From JARFQH01 sp041299015 (GTDB lineage Bacteria; Desulfobacterota; Desulfobacteria; Desulfobacterales; SG8-13): a DNA stretch of 57,526 nucleotides. Below the pieces are notes generated by a model. That model did not search any database. It had not been told where the DNA came from and was given only the letters and a program-made list of their open reading frames with translations. The DNA lies in contig JBFYWB010000061.1 in the NCBI GenBank assembly GCA_041299015.1, positions 1 to 57,526 of the forward strand, read 5' to 3'. A program made the position numbers and the translations under genes. The stretch's first letter is position 1; every line of letters starts with the position of its first letter. Of this stretch, positions 47,514-56,604 are shown one piece after another.

Positions 47514-49937
47514 ATGATATCAACCGAGAAGTCGCCCTACGTCAGCATCGAAAGCGAGATGCGCAAATCCTACCTCGATTACGCCATGAGCGTCATCATC
47601 GGGCGGGCGCTGCCCGATGTGCGCGATGGCCTCAAGCCGGTTCACCGCCGCGTGCTCTTCGCCATGCGGGAGCTCAGAAACGACTGGAACAAAGCCTACA
47701 AAAAATCCGCGCGCATCGTCGGCGATGTGATCGGTAAATACCATCCTCACGGCGACACGGCGGTTTATGACACCATTGTGCGCATGGCTCAGGATTTTTC
47801 GCTGCGCTACCCGATGGTCGACGGGCAGGGCAACTTCGGGTCGGTCGACGGTGACCCGCCGGCCGCAATGCGCTACACCGAGATAAGAATGACGCGCCTG
47901 GCGCACGAGATGCTCTCCGACTTGGACAAGGAAACCGTCGACTTTGCGCCCAACTATGACGAGTCGCTGACCGAACCGTCGGTCCTGCCGGCCAAGATTC
48001 CGTCGCTGCTGATCAACGGGTCTTCGGGAATAGCGGTCGGGATGGCCACCAACGTTCCGCCGCACAATCTCAACGAGGTCTGCGAGGCCGTGAAGGCCCT
48101 GATCGACAATCCGCAGCTCGCATGGCGCGACCTGATCAAGTATATCCCGGGGCCCGATTTTCCGACCGGCGGCATCATTTACGGCACCAAGGGCATCGAG
48201 GATGCTTACAGCACCGGTCGCGGTATCATCCGGATGCGGGGGCGGGTCATCGTCGAAATAGACCAGCGCACCCAGTCCGAGACGATCGTCATTACCGAGC
48301 TGCCCTACCAGGTCAACAAGGCCAGGCTGATCGAACAGATCGCCGATCTCGTCAAGAACAAGCAGATCGAAGGACTGCGCTATGTCCGGGACGAGTCGGA
48401 CCGCGAGGGGATGCGCATCGCCTTGGGGTTGAAGAAAGACCAGATCGCCGGCGTGATCATCAACCAGCTCTATAAGCACACGCGCCTGGAAAGCAGTTTC
48501 GGGATTATTTTTCTGGCCGTGGTCCAGGGACGTCCCGAGCTCCTGAGCCTCAAGGAGAGCCTCGAACAGTTCATCTTCCACCGCAAGGAAGTCATCGTTC
48601 GGCGGACACGCTTCGATCTGCGCAAGGCCGAAGAGCGGGCCCATATCCTTGAGGGGTTGAAGGTGGCGCTGGACAACCTGGATGAGGTGGTGACCCTGAT
48701 CAGAAACTCGCCGTCTCCGGATGACGCCCGGACGCGGTTGATGGATCGGTTCGGCTTGACGGTCATTCAGGCCAAGGCGATTCTCGATATGCGCCTGCAG
48801 CGACTGACCGGGCTCGAGCGCGAAAAGATCGTCGAGGAATTTGAAGCCGTTCTCAAAGACATCGCCCGTTTCAAGGAGATCCTGGCCAACGAACGGCTTG
48901 TTTTGGACATCATCGAGGAGGAAATCGCCGAAATCCAGAAAGAGTTTGCGGATGCCCGCCGATCGGAAATCGTTCTCGACACCACGGAAATAAACATCGA
49001 GGACATGATCGTCGAAGAGGACATGGTGGTTACCATTTCCAAGGACGGTTACATCAAACGCAATCCGATCACCCTCTACCGCATTCAGCGGCGCGGCGGC
49101 AAGGGCAAGACCGCCATGGGAACCAAGGAAGAGGATTTTGTCGAACACCTCTTCGTGGCCTCCACGCATCACACCTTTCTCTTTTTTACCAATCAGGGCA
49201 AGGTCTACTGGCGCAAGGTATACGACATACCCCAGGCCGGGCGCACAAGCCGCGGCAAGGCCGTCATCAATCTGCTCAATCTGGCACCGGATGAAAAGCT
49301 GACCGCGGTGATGTCCGTAGCGGCTTTCGAACCCGGCCACCACATCCTGATGACAACGCGTGACGGGTTGGTCAAGAAATCCGACCTCATGGCCTTCAGC
49401 CGGCCCCGGTCAGGCGGCATCATCGCGATTTCCCTGCTTCCCGGAGACGAGCTGATCGAGGCCCGACTGACCGACGGGACCTACAACGTGTTCCTGGCAT
49501 CGGCCATGGGAAAGTCGATCCGCTTTCATGAAGCCGACGTGCGACCCTCGGGCCGCACGTCGCAGGGGGTCAGGGGCATGAGTCTCGCCGAAGGTGATCG
49601 CATCGTCGGAATGGCGGTGCTCAGCCACGGTCAGACCCTGTTCACCCTGACCGAGAACGGCTACGGCAAACGAACCTCGGTGGACGAATATCCGATTCAG
49701 AAGCGCGGCGGCAAGGGGGTGATCACCATCAAGACCAGCGAACGCAATGGAAAAGTCGTGGCCCTGCTGCTGGTCGAGGAAGATGACAACGTGGTGCTCA
49801 TGACCGATGCCGGCAAGTTGATCCGAATTCCGGTCAGCGGCGTTTCGGTCATCAGCCGCAACACCCAGGGCGTCAAGCTCATCGATATCGAGGAAGGCGA
49901 AAAGGTGGTCGATGCGGCGCGGATAGAGGATGAGTAA
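47514..49937 (+). CDS. gyrA: DNA gyrase subunit A
   Basis: An 807-residue type II topoisomerase subunit. The catalytic Tyr121 lies in AAMRYTEIRM, the quinolone-determining region is HPHGDTAVYD (Thr82 and Asp86, equal to E. coli 83 and 87), and the GyrA box QRRGGKGK opens the C-terminal beta-pinwheel, which separates it from ParC. CAGGTGA precedes ATG. gyrB is not in the window, so the two gyrase genes are unlinked or further away. gpsA follows immediately, overlapping if its first ATG is used. Confidence 0.97.
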   Translation: MISTEKSPYVSIESEMRKSYLDYAMSVIIGRALPDVRDGLKPVHRRVLFAMRELRNDWNKAYKKSARIVGDVIGKYHPHGDTAVYDTIVRMAQDFSLRYPMVDGQGNFGSVDGDPPAAMRYTEIRMTRLAHEMLSDLDKETVDFAPNYDESLTEPSVLPAKIPSLLINGSSGIAVGMATNVPPHNLNEVCEAVKALIDNPQLAWRDLIKYIPGPDFPTGGIIYGTKGIEDAYSTGRGIIRMRGRVIVEIDQRTQSETIVITELPYQVNKARLIEQIADLVKNKQIEGLRYVRDESDREGMRIALGLKKDQIAGVIINQLYKHTRLESSFGIIFLAVVQGRPELLSLKESLEQFIFHRKEVIVRRTRFDLRKAEERAHILEGLKVALDNLDEVVTLIRNSPSPDDARTRLMDRFGLTVIQAKAILDMRLQRLTGLEREKIVEEFEAVLKDIARFKEILANERLVLDIIEEEIAEIQKEFADARRSEIVLDTTEINIEDMIVEEDMVVTISKDGYIKRNPITLYRIQRRGGKGKTAMGTKEEDFVEHLFVASTHHTFLFFTNQGKVYWRKVYDIPQAGRTSRGKAVINLLNLAPDEKLTAVMSVAAFEPGHHILMTTRDGLVKKSDLMAFSRPRSGGIIAISLLPGDELIEARLTDGTYNVFLASAMGKSIRFHEADVRPSGRTSQGVRGMSLAEGDRIVGMAVLSHGQTLFTLTENGYGKRTSVDEYPIQKRGGKGVITIKTSERNGKVVALLLVEEDDNVVLMTDAGKLIRIPVSGVSVISRNTQGVKLIDIEEGEKVVDAARIEDE

Positions 49938-49992
49938 ACCGGAGCAAGGCGGATTCGATCGACGGACACCTATCGGCGCGAGGTTGACTTGT

Positions 49993-51030
49993 ATGAAACC
50001 GGTAGATACGGCAGTGGATATCCTGAAAATCGGTGTTGTGGGCGCCGGCAGCTGGGGCACGGCCCTGGCCAACCTGCTGGCCGCCAAAGGCTACGGCATC
50101 GACCTGTGGGTATATGAACCCGAGGTCATCGCCCAAATCGAGCAGGAGCGGGAGAACAAGGTGTTTCTCTCGGGGATTCCTTTGGCACCCACCCTAACGC
50201 CTACGGGCGATATGGTTGCGGCCGCCGGCGGCAAAGACCTGGTACTGGTGGCGGTGCCGTCTCACGTGATGCGGGAGACGACGTCACAGATGCGTGAGCA
50301 CATCCAGCGGGAGGCCATCGTCGTAACCGCCTCCAAGGGAATCGAGAATGCCACTCACTTGACCATGACCGGCGTTTTGAAACAGACCCTGCCGCATGTT
50401 CCGGAAGAACAGCTGGCCGTGATCTCCGGGCCCAGTTTTGCGCGCGAGGTGGCCATGGGGTTTCCCACCGCCGTGACGGTCGCCGCAAAGAATCTCGCCG
50501 TCGCCGGCGTGGTTCAGCAAGTATTTGCCACCCCTTCCTTCAGGGTCTACACCAACGACGATGTCCTGGGAGTGGAACTGGGCGGTGCCGTCAAAAACGT
50601 CATCGCCATCGCCGCCGGGGTCATCGACGGGCTCGGTTTCGGCTTGAATACGCGGGCGGCTCTGATCACCCGCGGTCAGACCGAGATCCGGCGTCTGGGA
50701 GTGGCCCTCGGCGCCAAACCGCGCACCTTCACGGGACTGGCCGGCATCGGCGATCTCATTTTGACCTGCACCGGCTCGCTCAGCCGCAATCACACCCTGG
50801 GTCAGAAAATAGGGTTCGGCATGAAATTGAAAGAGATCCTGGCCGACATGCGCATGGTGGCCGAGGGGGTGAAAACCTCCCAATCCGTCTACAACCTTTC
50901 GCGAAAAATCGGTGTCGACATGCCCATCTGCCACGCGACCTATCACATTTTGTACGAAGACCTCGCACCCTTAGAAGCGGTCCAGCGGCTGATGACCCGC
51001 GAACTCAAATACGAGTTGGATGAAGAATGA
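49993..51030 (+). CDS. gpsA: glycerol-3-phosphate dehydrogenase [NAD(P)+]
   Basis: A 345-residue dehydrogenase that reduces dihydroxyacetone phosphate to sn-glycerol-3-phosphate for phospholipids. The NAD site is IGVVGAGSWGTALANLLAAK, followed by the ISGPSFAREVAMGFPTA segment and the catalytic Lys in LGGAVKNVIAIAAGVIDGLG with NTRAALITRG after it. I prefer ATG 49993 (MKPVDTAVDILKIGVVG); ATG 49930 would overlap the gyrA stop and add 21 residues that are not part of the fold. Normal length for the family. Confidence 0.94.
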   Translation: MKPVDTAVDILKIGVVGAGSWGTALANLLAAKGYGIDLWVYEPEVIAQIEQERENKVFLSGIPLAPTLTPTGDMVAAAGGKDLVLVAVPSHVMRETTSQMREHIQREAIVVTASKGIENATHLTMTGVLKQTLPHVPEEQLAVISGPSFAREVAMGFPTAVTVAAKNLAVAGVVQQVFATPSFRVYTNDDVLGVELGGAVKNVIAIAAGVIDGLGFGLNTRAALITRGQTEIRRLGVALGAKPRTFTGLAGIGDLILTCTGSLSRNHTLGQKIGFGMKLKEILADMRMVAEGVKTSQSVYNLSRKIGVDMPICHATYHILYEDLAPLEAVQRLMTRELKYELDEE

Positions 51031-51082
51031 CGGGATTGCGGAAAAGGGTCGATGATGGAGTGAAACCAAGAGGAAATTTGCA

Positions 51083-51805
51083 GTGCCAGGTAATCCACCA
51101 CTAAAAGGCGCCGGCCACCGCAAGAGACTGCGGGAGAAGTTCTTGTCATCCGGGTTGAAGGGGTTTCACGATTACGAGGTGATCGAGTTGCTGTTGACCC
51201 TGGCAACCCCACGCAAGGATTGCAAGGCTGCCGCCAAAACCGCCTTGGTCAGGTTCCGGAACCTGCAGGGCGTCCTGGAGGCCAGCCCCGAAGAACTCCG
51301 CGAGGTCGACGGCATCGGGCCCATAAACCTTTTCGGGATTAAATTGGTCAAGGCCGTTGCCGACCGCTACCTGGCCCGCAAAATCGAAAACAAGGACGCG
51401 TTGAACAACTCGCGCGACCTGTTCGACTTTCTCTACCACAGCATGCGGGACAAACAGCGGGAACATTTCAGAGTCATCTACCTCGACGCCAAGAACCGCG
51501 TGATCACCACCGAAACGCTTTTCAAGGGGACGTTGACGGCCAGTTCGGTCTACCCGCGTGAAGTCGTGCGCGCGGCCTTGAAGAATCAGGCCGCGGCCCT
51601 GATCTTTGCGCACAACCATCCCTCGGGCGACCCGCAGCCATCGGCGGACGACATTGCCGTCACCCGGCGTTTGATCTTCGCCTGCCGGGTCACCAGCATC
51701 ACGGTTCACGAACACCTCATCATCGGAAACAACCGCTATTTCAGCTTCGCCGACCAGGGACACATTGCCCGCATCAACCGGGAATTTGACCAGATCGACG
51801 CCTGA
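51083..51805 (+). CDS. radC: RadC family JAB-domain protein
   Basis: A 240-residue protein with an N-terminal helix-hairpin-helix region (DYEVIELLLTLATPRKDCK, VDGIGPINLFGIKLVKAV) and a C-terminal JAMM/MPN+ metalloprotease-like domain carrying FAHNHPSGDPQPSADD. Despite its historical name, a DNA-repair function is not firmly established. It starts at GTG 51083 after AGAGGAAA. It lies 52 bases after gpsA, so they may be cotranscribed. Confidence 0.94.
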   Translation: MPGNPPLKGAGHRKRLREKFLSSGLKGFHDYEVIELLLTLATPRKDCKAAAKTALVRFRNLQGVLEASPEELREVDGIGPINLFGIKLVKAVADRYLARKIENKDALNNSRDLFDFLYHSMRDKQREHFRVIYLDAKNRVITTETLFKGTLTASSVYPREVVRAALKNQAAALIFAHNHPSGDPQPSADDIAVTRRLIFACRVTSITVHEHLIIGNNRYFSFADQGHIARINREFDQIDA

Positions 51806-51977
51806 GGCCCCGCCATGATAAGGTCTTCCTCGGCACCCTTTTCGCGCGCGCCTATTGCTTTTGGTCTATCGATGGATTATTATGGGTTTCAATGCGTTAC
51901 ACCCACATGACGGGGCGCAGGCATACCGTTGCCGACCGCCGCGATGTCTGGCCGACCGTCGTCAAAGGATACAAAAG

Positions 51978-52301
51978 ATGCACAACCCGGATCCCAAAAA
52001 CCCTCACGACGAACACCCTTATTGCTTTTCTCAACTGGACAAGGTGTTTCCCCTCGGCGGCGACGGACTGCGGCACACCCCTGAATCGTGCATGCCCTGC
52101 TTGTACAAGACCGAGTGTCTCAGGGCGGCCATGCAAAAATCCGAAGGCTTGAAGGTCCACGCCGAAAAACTGGAACGGGCTTATGCTTCCGGCGCAATCG
52201 GTTTTCTGGAGCGCTGGTCGAAGAAGAAAGCGCTGCATCGATGCATGCAGCAGCGGCAAAAGACGATCAACGGGCAAGGAGGGCAGCATGAAAACGATTA
52301 G
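51978..52301 (+). CDS. small Cys-rich hypothetical protein overlapping pgk
   Basis: A 107-residue protein starting at ATG 51978 with AAAGGATA upstream. The centre has CMPCLYKTECLRAAM, a possible metal or Fe-S site, with further Cys at PYCFSQ and HRCMQQ. The C-terminal half is helical and basic. Its last 14 bases overlap the start of pgk in another frame, so the two are translationally coupled. I do not recognise a family. Confidence 0.65.
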   Translation: MHNPDPKNPHDEHPYCFSQLDKVFPLGGDGLRHTPESCMPCLYKTECLRAAMQKSEGLKVHAEKLERAYASGAIGFLERWSKKKALHRCMQQRQKTINGQGGQHEND

Positions 52302-53484
52302 AGACATCGACATCAGCGACAAAAGGGTGTTTATCCGGGTCGATTTCAACGTCCCCCTGGACAGGCAGCAACGGATTACCGACGACTCGCGCATCAGGGC
52401 GGCGCTGCCCACCATCGTTTACGCTCGTGAAAAGCGCGCCAAGCTGATCCTTGCCAGCCACCTCGGGCGCCCGAAGGGAAAACCGGTCCAGGAATTCAGC
52501 TTGTCGCCGGTTGCCGAACGCCTCGGCGACCTGCTCGACACGAATGTCCGGATGGCCGAGGACTGCGTCGGAGAGGCGGTCGCGCCGCTGATCGCCGGGA
52601 TGGAGCCTGGGGACGTGGTGTTGCTGGAAAATCTGCGGTTTCACGCGGAAGAACAAGAGAACGACGACGATTTCGCCCATTCTCTGGCCGCTATGTGCGA
52701 TGTTTACATCAACGACGCCTTTGCGGTCTCCCATCGTGCCAATGCGTCGGTTGTTGCCATAACCAAATTCGCCCCGATTTCAGGCGCCGGTTTGCTGCTG
52801 AAAAAAGAAATCGACTATATCAGCAAAGCGATGGCCGATCCCCGCCGGCCCATGGCGGCCATCGTGGGCGGGGTCAAGGTTTCCTCCAAACTCGCGGCCC
52901 TGCACAACATGCTGCAGCATGTCGATACGGTGATCGTGGGGGGGGCGATGGCCAACACGTTTTTGAAATCCATGGGATATGCGGTCGGTAAATCAAGAGT
53001 TGAAGAAGACCGCGTCGCCGCGGCCGGAGAGGTCATGAAAATGGCCGTCGAAAAAGGGGTCCGGTTCTATCTGCCCGTCGACGTGGTAGTCGCGCCGGAA
53101 CCGGAGGCCGAGACACCCGCCAAGATCGTTACGGCCCAGGAGATCCCGCGCGACTGGATGGCCCTCGACATCGGTCCGGCCACCGCACTGCTTTTTCGGG
53201 AAGCGCTGCAGGATGTCCGCACGGTTGTGTGGAACGGTCCCATGGGCATGTTTGAAATCGACGCCTTCAGCCGCGGAACCACCTCCATGGCCGCCGGTGT
53301 CGCGGCGGCCCACGCGTTGACGATCGTCGGTGGCGGAGACACCGTTGCCGCCGTCAACATGGCCGGTGAGACGGATCGGGTCGCTTTTATATCGACCGGC
53401 GGTGGGGCCTTCCTTGAAATGTTGGAAGGAAAGACGCTGCCTGCCGTTGCCGCTCTGGAAACGTCCGCAGAACCGGCGCCGTAA
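52288..53484 (+). CDS. pgk: phosphoglycerate kinase
   Basis: A 398-residue glycolytic/gluconeogenic kinase interconverting 1,3-bisphosphoglycerate and 3-phosphoglycerate with ADP/ATP. RVFIRVDFNVPLDRQQRITD, SHLGRPKGKP, LLENLRFHAEE, IVGGVKVSSKLAAL, VWNGPMGMFEIDAF and VGGGDTVAAVN are all in the expected order. AAGGAGGGCAGC precedes ATG 52288. gap and tpi are not adjacent. In an organism living on aromatic acids it would run in the gluconeogenic direction. Confidence 0.97.
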   Translation: MKTIRDIDISDKRVFIRVDFNVPLDRQQRITDDSRIRAALPTIVYAREKRAKLILASHLGRPKGKPVQEFSLSPVAERLGDLLDTNVRMAEDCVGEAVAPLIAGMEPGDVVLLENLRFHAEEQENDDDFAHSLAAMCDVYINDAFAVSHRANASVVAITKFAPISGAGLLLKKEIDYISKAMADPRRPMAAIVGGVKVSSKLAALHNMLQHVDTVIVGGAMANTFLKSMGYAVGKSRVEEDRVAAAGEVMKMAVEKGVRFYLPVDVVVAPEPEAETPAKIVTAQEIPRDWMALDIGPATALLFREALQDVRTVVWNGPMGMFEIDAFSRGTTSMAAGVAAAHALTIVGGGDTVAAVNMAGETDRVAFISTGGGAFLEMLEGKTLPAVAALETSAEPAP

Positions 53485-53590
53485 AGACACCATGCCGCGC
53501 ACCGACGGTCGGCCGCCGCAACCCCAGGTGTCAAGGCCCTTGGTGCCCCCGCCGTTGCCGGTAAAAATGACCGACGGTTAACCGCTCAAC

Positions 53591-54337
53591 ATGGCCAATC
53601 CGGACAACCCAAAACCGACCCGTACGTTTTTCGATTGGCGCTTCCGGCTCCTGGCAGCCGTCGCAGCCGTCATCTGCGTTGCGCTCGGATTAATCTACCG
53701 GGAGGCGCTCGGACTTCATCTTACGGCTTTCTTCCGATTCGTTACGGACAAGGAGCAGGTGGCGGACCTCGTCAGGTCTTTCGGGGTCTTTGCACCGCTG
53801 GCCTTTGTCGCCTTTCAGTTCTTGCAGGTGATTTTCGCTCCGGTGCCCGGGGAGGCCACCGGTTTCATCGGCGGCTACATTTTCGGCGCCTCCAAGGGCT
53901 TCTTGTTGTCAACCATCGGACTCACCTTGGGGTCCTTGACCAACTTCCTGATCGGGCGTTATCTTGGCAATCACGTCATTCGCCGTCTCATTCCGGAGAA
54001 CACCCTGAGGCGTTTCGATGCATTCCTGCGGCACCAGGGCGTGATCATCGTTTTTTTTCTGTTTGTACTTCCGGGTTTTCCGAAAGACTACTTCTGTCTT
54101 TTTCTCGGTTTAAGCAAACTTCCGGTCAAACTGTTCATGCTCATTTCAACTGTGGGCCGAATGCCCGGCACGCTGATGCTTAGTCTGCAGGGCGCGCTGC
54201 TCTTCGACCGCAATTACGGGTGGCTGACGGTGCTGGTGGTCGCCTGTCTGCTCCTGGTCGTTCCTGCCTACCGGTATCGGGAGTCGCTCTATCGCTGGAT
54301 TGAAAAATTCAACCACAAGCCGGACGAGGCGCCGTAG
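53591..54337 (+). CDS. TVP38/TMEM64 (VTT-domain) family membrane protein
   Basis: A 248-residue inner-membrane protein with about six hydrophobic segments, the first at FRLLAAVAAVICVALGLIY. The VTT/SNARE-associated domain has APVPGEATGFIGGYIFGASK and GLTLGSLTNFLIGRYLGNHV, then FVLPGFPKDYFCLFLGLSKL, the family core. Bacterial members are DedA relatives, possibly lipid scramblases or flippases. A 106-base gap separates it from pgk. There is no clear Shine-Dalgarno sequence. Confidence 0.88.
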   Translation: MANPDNPKPTRTFFDWRFRLLAAVAAVICVALGLIYREALGLHLTAFFRFVTDKEQVADLVRSFGVFAPLAFVAFQFLQVIFAPVPGEATGFIGGYIFGASKGFLLSTIGLTLGSLTNFLIGRYLGNHVIRRLIPENTLRRFDAFLRHQGVIIVFFLFVLPGFPKDYFCLFLGLSKLPVKLFMLISTVGRMPGTLMLSLQGALLFDRNYGWLTVLVVACLLLVVPAYRYRESLYRWIEKFNHKPDEAP

Positions 54338-54373
54338 CGAAGTCGGTCTAACCGGCAGAGGAGAAAAAGTTCT

Positions 54374-54401
54374 TTGGGCCGAGAAAAGAATATGGTATAA
54401 T
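54374..54401 (+). promoter_or_regulatory. extended -10 promoter for the 355-residue protein
   Basis: TATAAT at 54396-54401 is preceded by TGG, an extended -10, with TTGGGC at 54374-54379 as a partial -35 (16-base spacer). Confidence 0.6.
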
Positions 54402-54411
54402 TATAAGCACT

Positions 54412-54437
54412 TTTAGAGCGCGAGGGCCTGCTCTAAA
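54412..54437 (+). other. perfect hairpin in the 5' leader
   Basis: TTTAGAGC (54412-54419) and GCTCTAAA (54430-54437) with a 10-base loop, starting about 10 bases after the -10. It would lie at the very 5' end of the transcript or act as an operator over the start site. Confidence 0.6.
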
Positions 54438-54477
54438 CGCTCGGCCGAAAAAACGTCAATGGAAAACAGGAGCAAAG

Positions 54478-55545
54478 TTGACATTCTGGCGTGTCAGGGA
54501 GGAACTGAGCAAGGCCGACCGGCTGAGGCGCTCCCACTATGAACTGTTACGGGATGAACTCGATCATTTCCTTCTGAGATATGCGCTGATCGACTCCTAT
54601 CATAAGTTCGTTGAGAGGGGTCTGACATTTCCTTTTGTCGAAAAACGGGAACTAAAGCCCCGTGCCCGGATTCCGGATGTCGAATACGGAGCTCAGAACA
54701 CTTTCCTGGTGATTTTCGTCGAAGATTCACTGGCGCTGGAGTATAAGAAGTACATCCGTTTCTACGATGTCAACCGGATCACCAAGACCAATCTGCTGCA
54801 GTCGAAAACCCTGCCGTTGACCAACGGGTTCGACAGAAAGTACAAATTCCTGGAATCGGCCCACTTCTGTGACTTCCTGAGGATCCTGCTGCCGGTGGAT
54901 TATGCCCTTTTGATTCAAAGAGACCCGGCCACGCAGGATAGAAATCGGTACGGGCTGAGTCACTTTCATGTCCGAATCGACTGGCCGATCGCGGACGCGG
55001 CCGAGGATCTCGCTCGACATCTGCGGTACATATCCAAGGATATCCATGAAAGAGGGGATAAATACGCCGAGGACATCCAGAAAAAATTCTTCGAATATTA
55101 CTGTCTGCCCGTAATGATCGGCGGCCGCCGGACGGCTGCCATAGTTGCGGCGCAGTACTTAAAGCGGTTGCCCTGCATCTCCACTGTTTATGCCGGCAGC
55201 AGCGAGAGCCGGACTCTGATCCGCATTTCGGAGCGCGGCGTATCCAAGGCAGTCCTGATGAGGTTCAGCGAAAAAGAACTCGAGCAGACGGGGCGGGAAA
55301 ACGGCCTTACCCTGCGGGCCGTCAAGAGAAACTACGTGGTGGAAAACAACGGCAGTGGCAAGGACTGCCTCTGCATCTTCCAGGCCACTTACGACTACAC
55401 CGTTCACTCCCGGCCGCCGGAGGACGGGAAGCTGAGAGAAATCAAGCCCGACCTTTCCTGGCAGTCGGTCGGCGGTCAGCACATCCTGCCACTGCCGGGC
55501 GTTTATAGATACCCGCCGCTGCCCTTCAACGTGATTTACTCCTGA
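54478..55545 (+). CDS. hypothetical protein, 355 residues, unrecognised
   Basis: A soluble-looking protein starting at TTG 54478 with AGGAG upstream. The N-terminus is helical and charged (REELSKADRLRRSHYELLRD). The middle has alternating strands (NTFLVIFVEDSLALEYKKYI) and the C-terminus is aromatic and proline-rich (LPGVYRYPPLPFNVIYS). Several Cys are scattered with no metal motif, and there is no signal peptide. A strong promoter and a leader hairpin indicate a well-regulated gene of its own. I do not recognise any domain. Confidence 0.75.
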   Translation: MTFWRVREELSKADRLRRSHYELLRDELDHFLLRYALIDSYHKFVERGLTFPFVEKRELKPRARIPDVEYGAQNTFLVIFVEDSLALEYKKYIRFYDVNRITKTNLLQSKTLPLTNGFDRKYKFLESAHFCDFLRILLPVDYALLIQRDPATQDRNRYGLSHFHVRIDWPIADAAEDLARHLRYISKDIHERGDKYAEDIQKKFFEYYCLPVMIGGRRTAAIVAAQYLKRLPCISTVYAGSSESRTLIRISERGVSKAVLMRFSEKELEQTGRENGLTLRAVKRNYVVENNGSGKDCLCIFQATYDYTVHSRPPEDGKLREIKPDLSWQSVGGQHILPLPGVYRYPPLPFNVIYS

Positions 55546-55600
55546 CAGTCCCGGCACGCGTCCGGCTGGCCTTCGACCGGCCGCCGGCCCGCTTCGGATT

Positions 55601-56068
55601 CTAACCCTGCTCTTGCAAATCCTTCATCATGGCGGTCTCGTCACAATCGGGGAACTTCACACAGATGATGCAATCGGCCCAGATTTTCAGCGGTAGTTCC
55701 GCGCGATCGATTTCCTTGAAACCGAATTGGCTGAAGAACCCCGGCTCGTAAGTGAGGGTGAAAATCTTGCGGGTTTTAAAGCTCGCCGCCTCGGCGATGA
55801 CGGTTTCCGCAAGCGCACGCCCGATGCCTCGGTCGCCATATTCGGGTTGAACCGCCAGTGATCGGATCTCGGCCAGGTCCTCCCAGCAAAACTGAAGGGC
55901 ACAGCAGCCGGCCACCCGGTTTTCGTCGCGGTCGACGTAAACGAAAAAATCTCTGACGTGGTCGTATAGTTCGCTAAGCGGTCTGGCCAGAAGGACGCCT
56001 TGCGAGCCGTAGAACTGCAGCAGTTTGTGAATCGACTTGACGTCTTGAATCGTTGCCTTGCGGATCAT
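55601..56068 (-). CDS. GNAT-family N-acetyltransferase (ArgA-like short form)
   Basis: A 155-residue GNAT. It opens IRKATIQDVKSIHKLLQFYG, has the acetyl-CoA loop in LAVQPEYGDRGIGRALAETV near 72-91, and a C-terminal LTYEPGFFSQFGFKEIDRAE typical of short N-acetylglutamate synthases (stand-alone ArgA-like enzymes). Such enzymes start arginine synthesis by acetylating glutamate. No arg gene is near, so the assignment beyond GNAT is tentative. It converges on the 355-residue protein. Confidence 0.82.
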   Translation of the reverse strand: MIRKATIQDVKSIHKLLQFYGSQGVLLARPLSELYDHVRDFFVYVDRDENRVAGCCALQFCWEDLAEIRSLAVQPEYGDRGIGRALAETVIAEAASFKTRKIFTLTYEPGFFSQFGFKEIDRAELPLKIWADCIICVKFPDCDETAMMKDLQEQG

Positions 56069-56162
56069 CGCACAATCGTCCGGTAACCGAACGCTCCTTT
56101 GAGCCCATCTACTAAGAGGTTCTTCTCTGCCCGTTTATCGCAGGTGTTAAAAGATTGGCGCC

Positions 56163-56198
56163 CAAATCATCACCCAGATCATCATTTAGATCATCACG
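56163..56198 (+). repeat. three tandem 12-bp repeats
   Basis: CAAATCATCACC, CAGATCATCATT and TAGATCATCACG, with the shared core ATCATCA. They lie between the GNAT promoter side and the repeat-protein leader. Confidence 0.7.
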
Positions 56199-56332
56199 AA
56201 AAGGATGTCAGGTCGTTTAAAGTTCGGAAATTTTCGCGGGGCGATACCAAAAGGACCTCATCCGGTTCATGTGTACCTCTTCTTTCACGCACTTTCAAGA
56301 CGATTCCGCCCTTGCCTGTCAAAATCCATTTT

Positions 56333-56346
56333 GTAATTCGAATTAC
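56333..56346. promoter_or_regulatory. perfect 14-bp palindrome
   Basis: GTAATTCGAATTAC is fully self-complementary and lies about 265 bases before the secreted protein gene. It is an operator candidate. Confidence 0.45.
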
Positions 56347-56604
56347 TGATGCGGAAGATTCTCTGTAATCGTGCGACCGCCCGATGGCCGCTGCGCCGAG
56401 GCTGTGCTAATGCGCTGCGGCCAATTTTCAGAAAAAATCGGCGCTTCAGATCCAATATAATTCCAATGTATTGGACCACCGGAGGGTTCGCAATGCTGCG
56501 GCGCACTTTAAAGGCCGGCCGTCGAAACGGCGTTCAAAACCGCGGTGGCATTCAATTTGCTCTTCTGCCCCTGGGAAAACTAACCGAGCAGAGGAGTAAT
56601 GGCG

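Larger units (their letters stand above)
56069..56604. other. about 530-base gap upstream of the secreted repeat protein
   Basis: Contains a 12-bp triplicate (56163-56198), a perfect 14-bp palindrome (56333-56346) and an inverted repeat CCAATA/TATTGG (56452-56457 and 56469-56474). The stretch from about 56475 to 56598 is hairpin-rich and could be a structured leader; I could not match it to a riboswitch class such as the cyclic-di-GMP type. An ATG at 56493 with GGAGGG opens a frame that runs on in the wrong phase and is not supported. Confidence 0.5.

Noticed and set aside
47520..49343. Minus-strand frame of 607 codons opposite gyrA
   Set aside because: Antisense shadow of gyrA.
56099..56368. 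Frame with HHPDHHLDHHEKD as a possible metal-binding peptide
   Set aside because: The His-Asp pattern comes from a 12-bp direct repeat, there is no ribosome binding site and the rest shows no coding character.
56475..56598. Cyclic-di-GMP (GEMM) riboswitch before the repeat protein
   Set aside because: A small CGAA-capped stem is visible, but the conserved GEMM core strings are absent, so it cannot be called.
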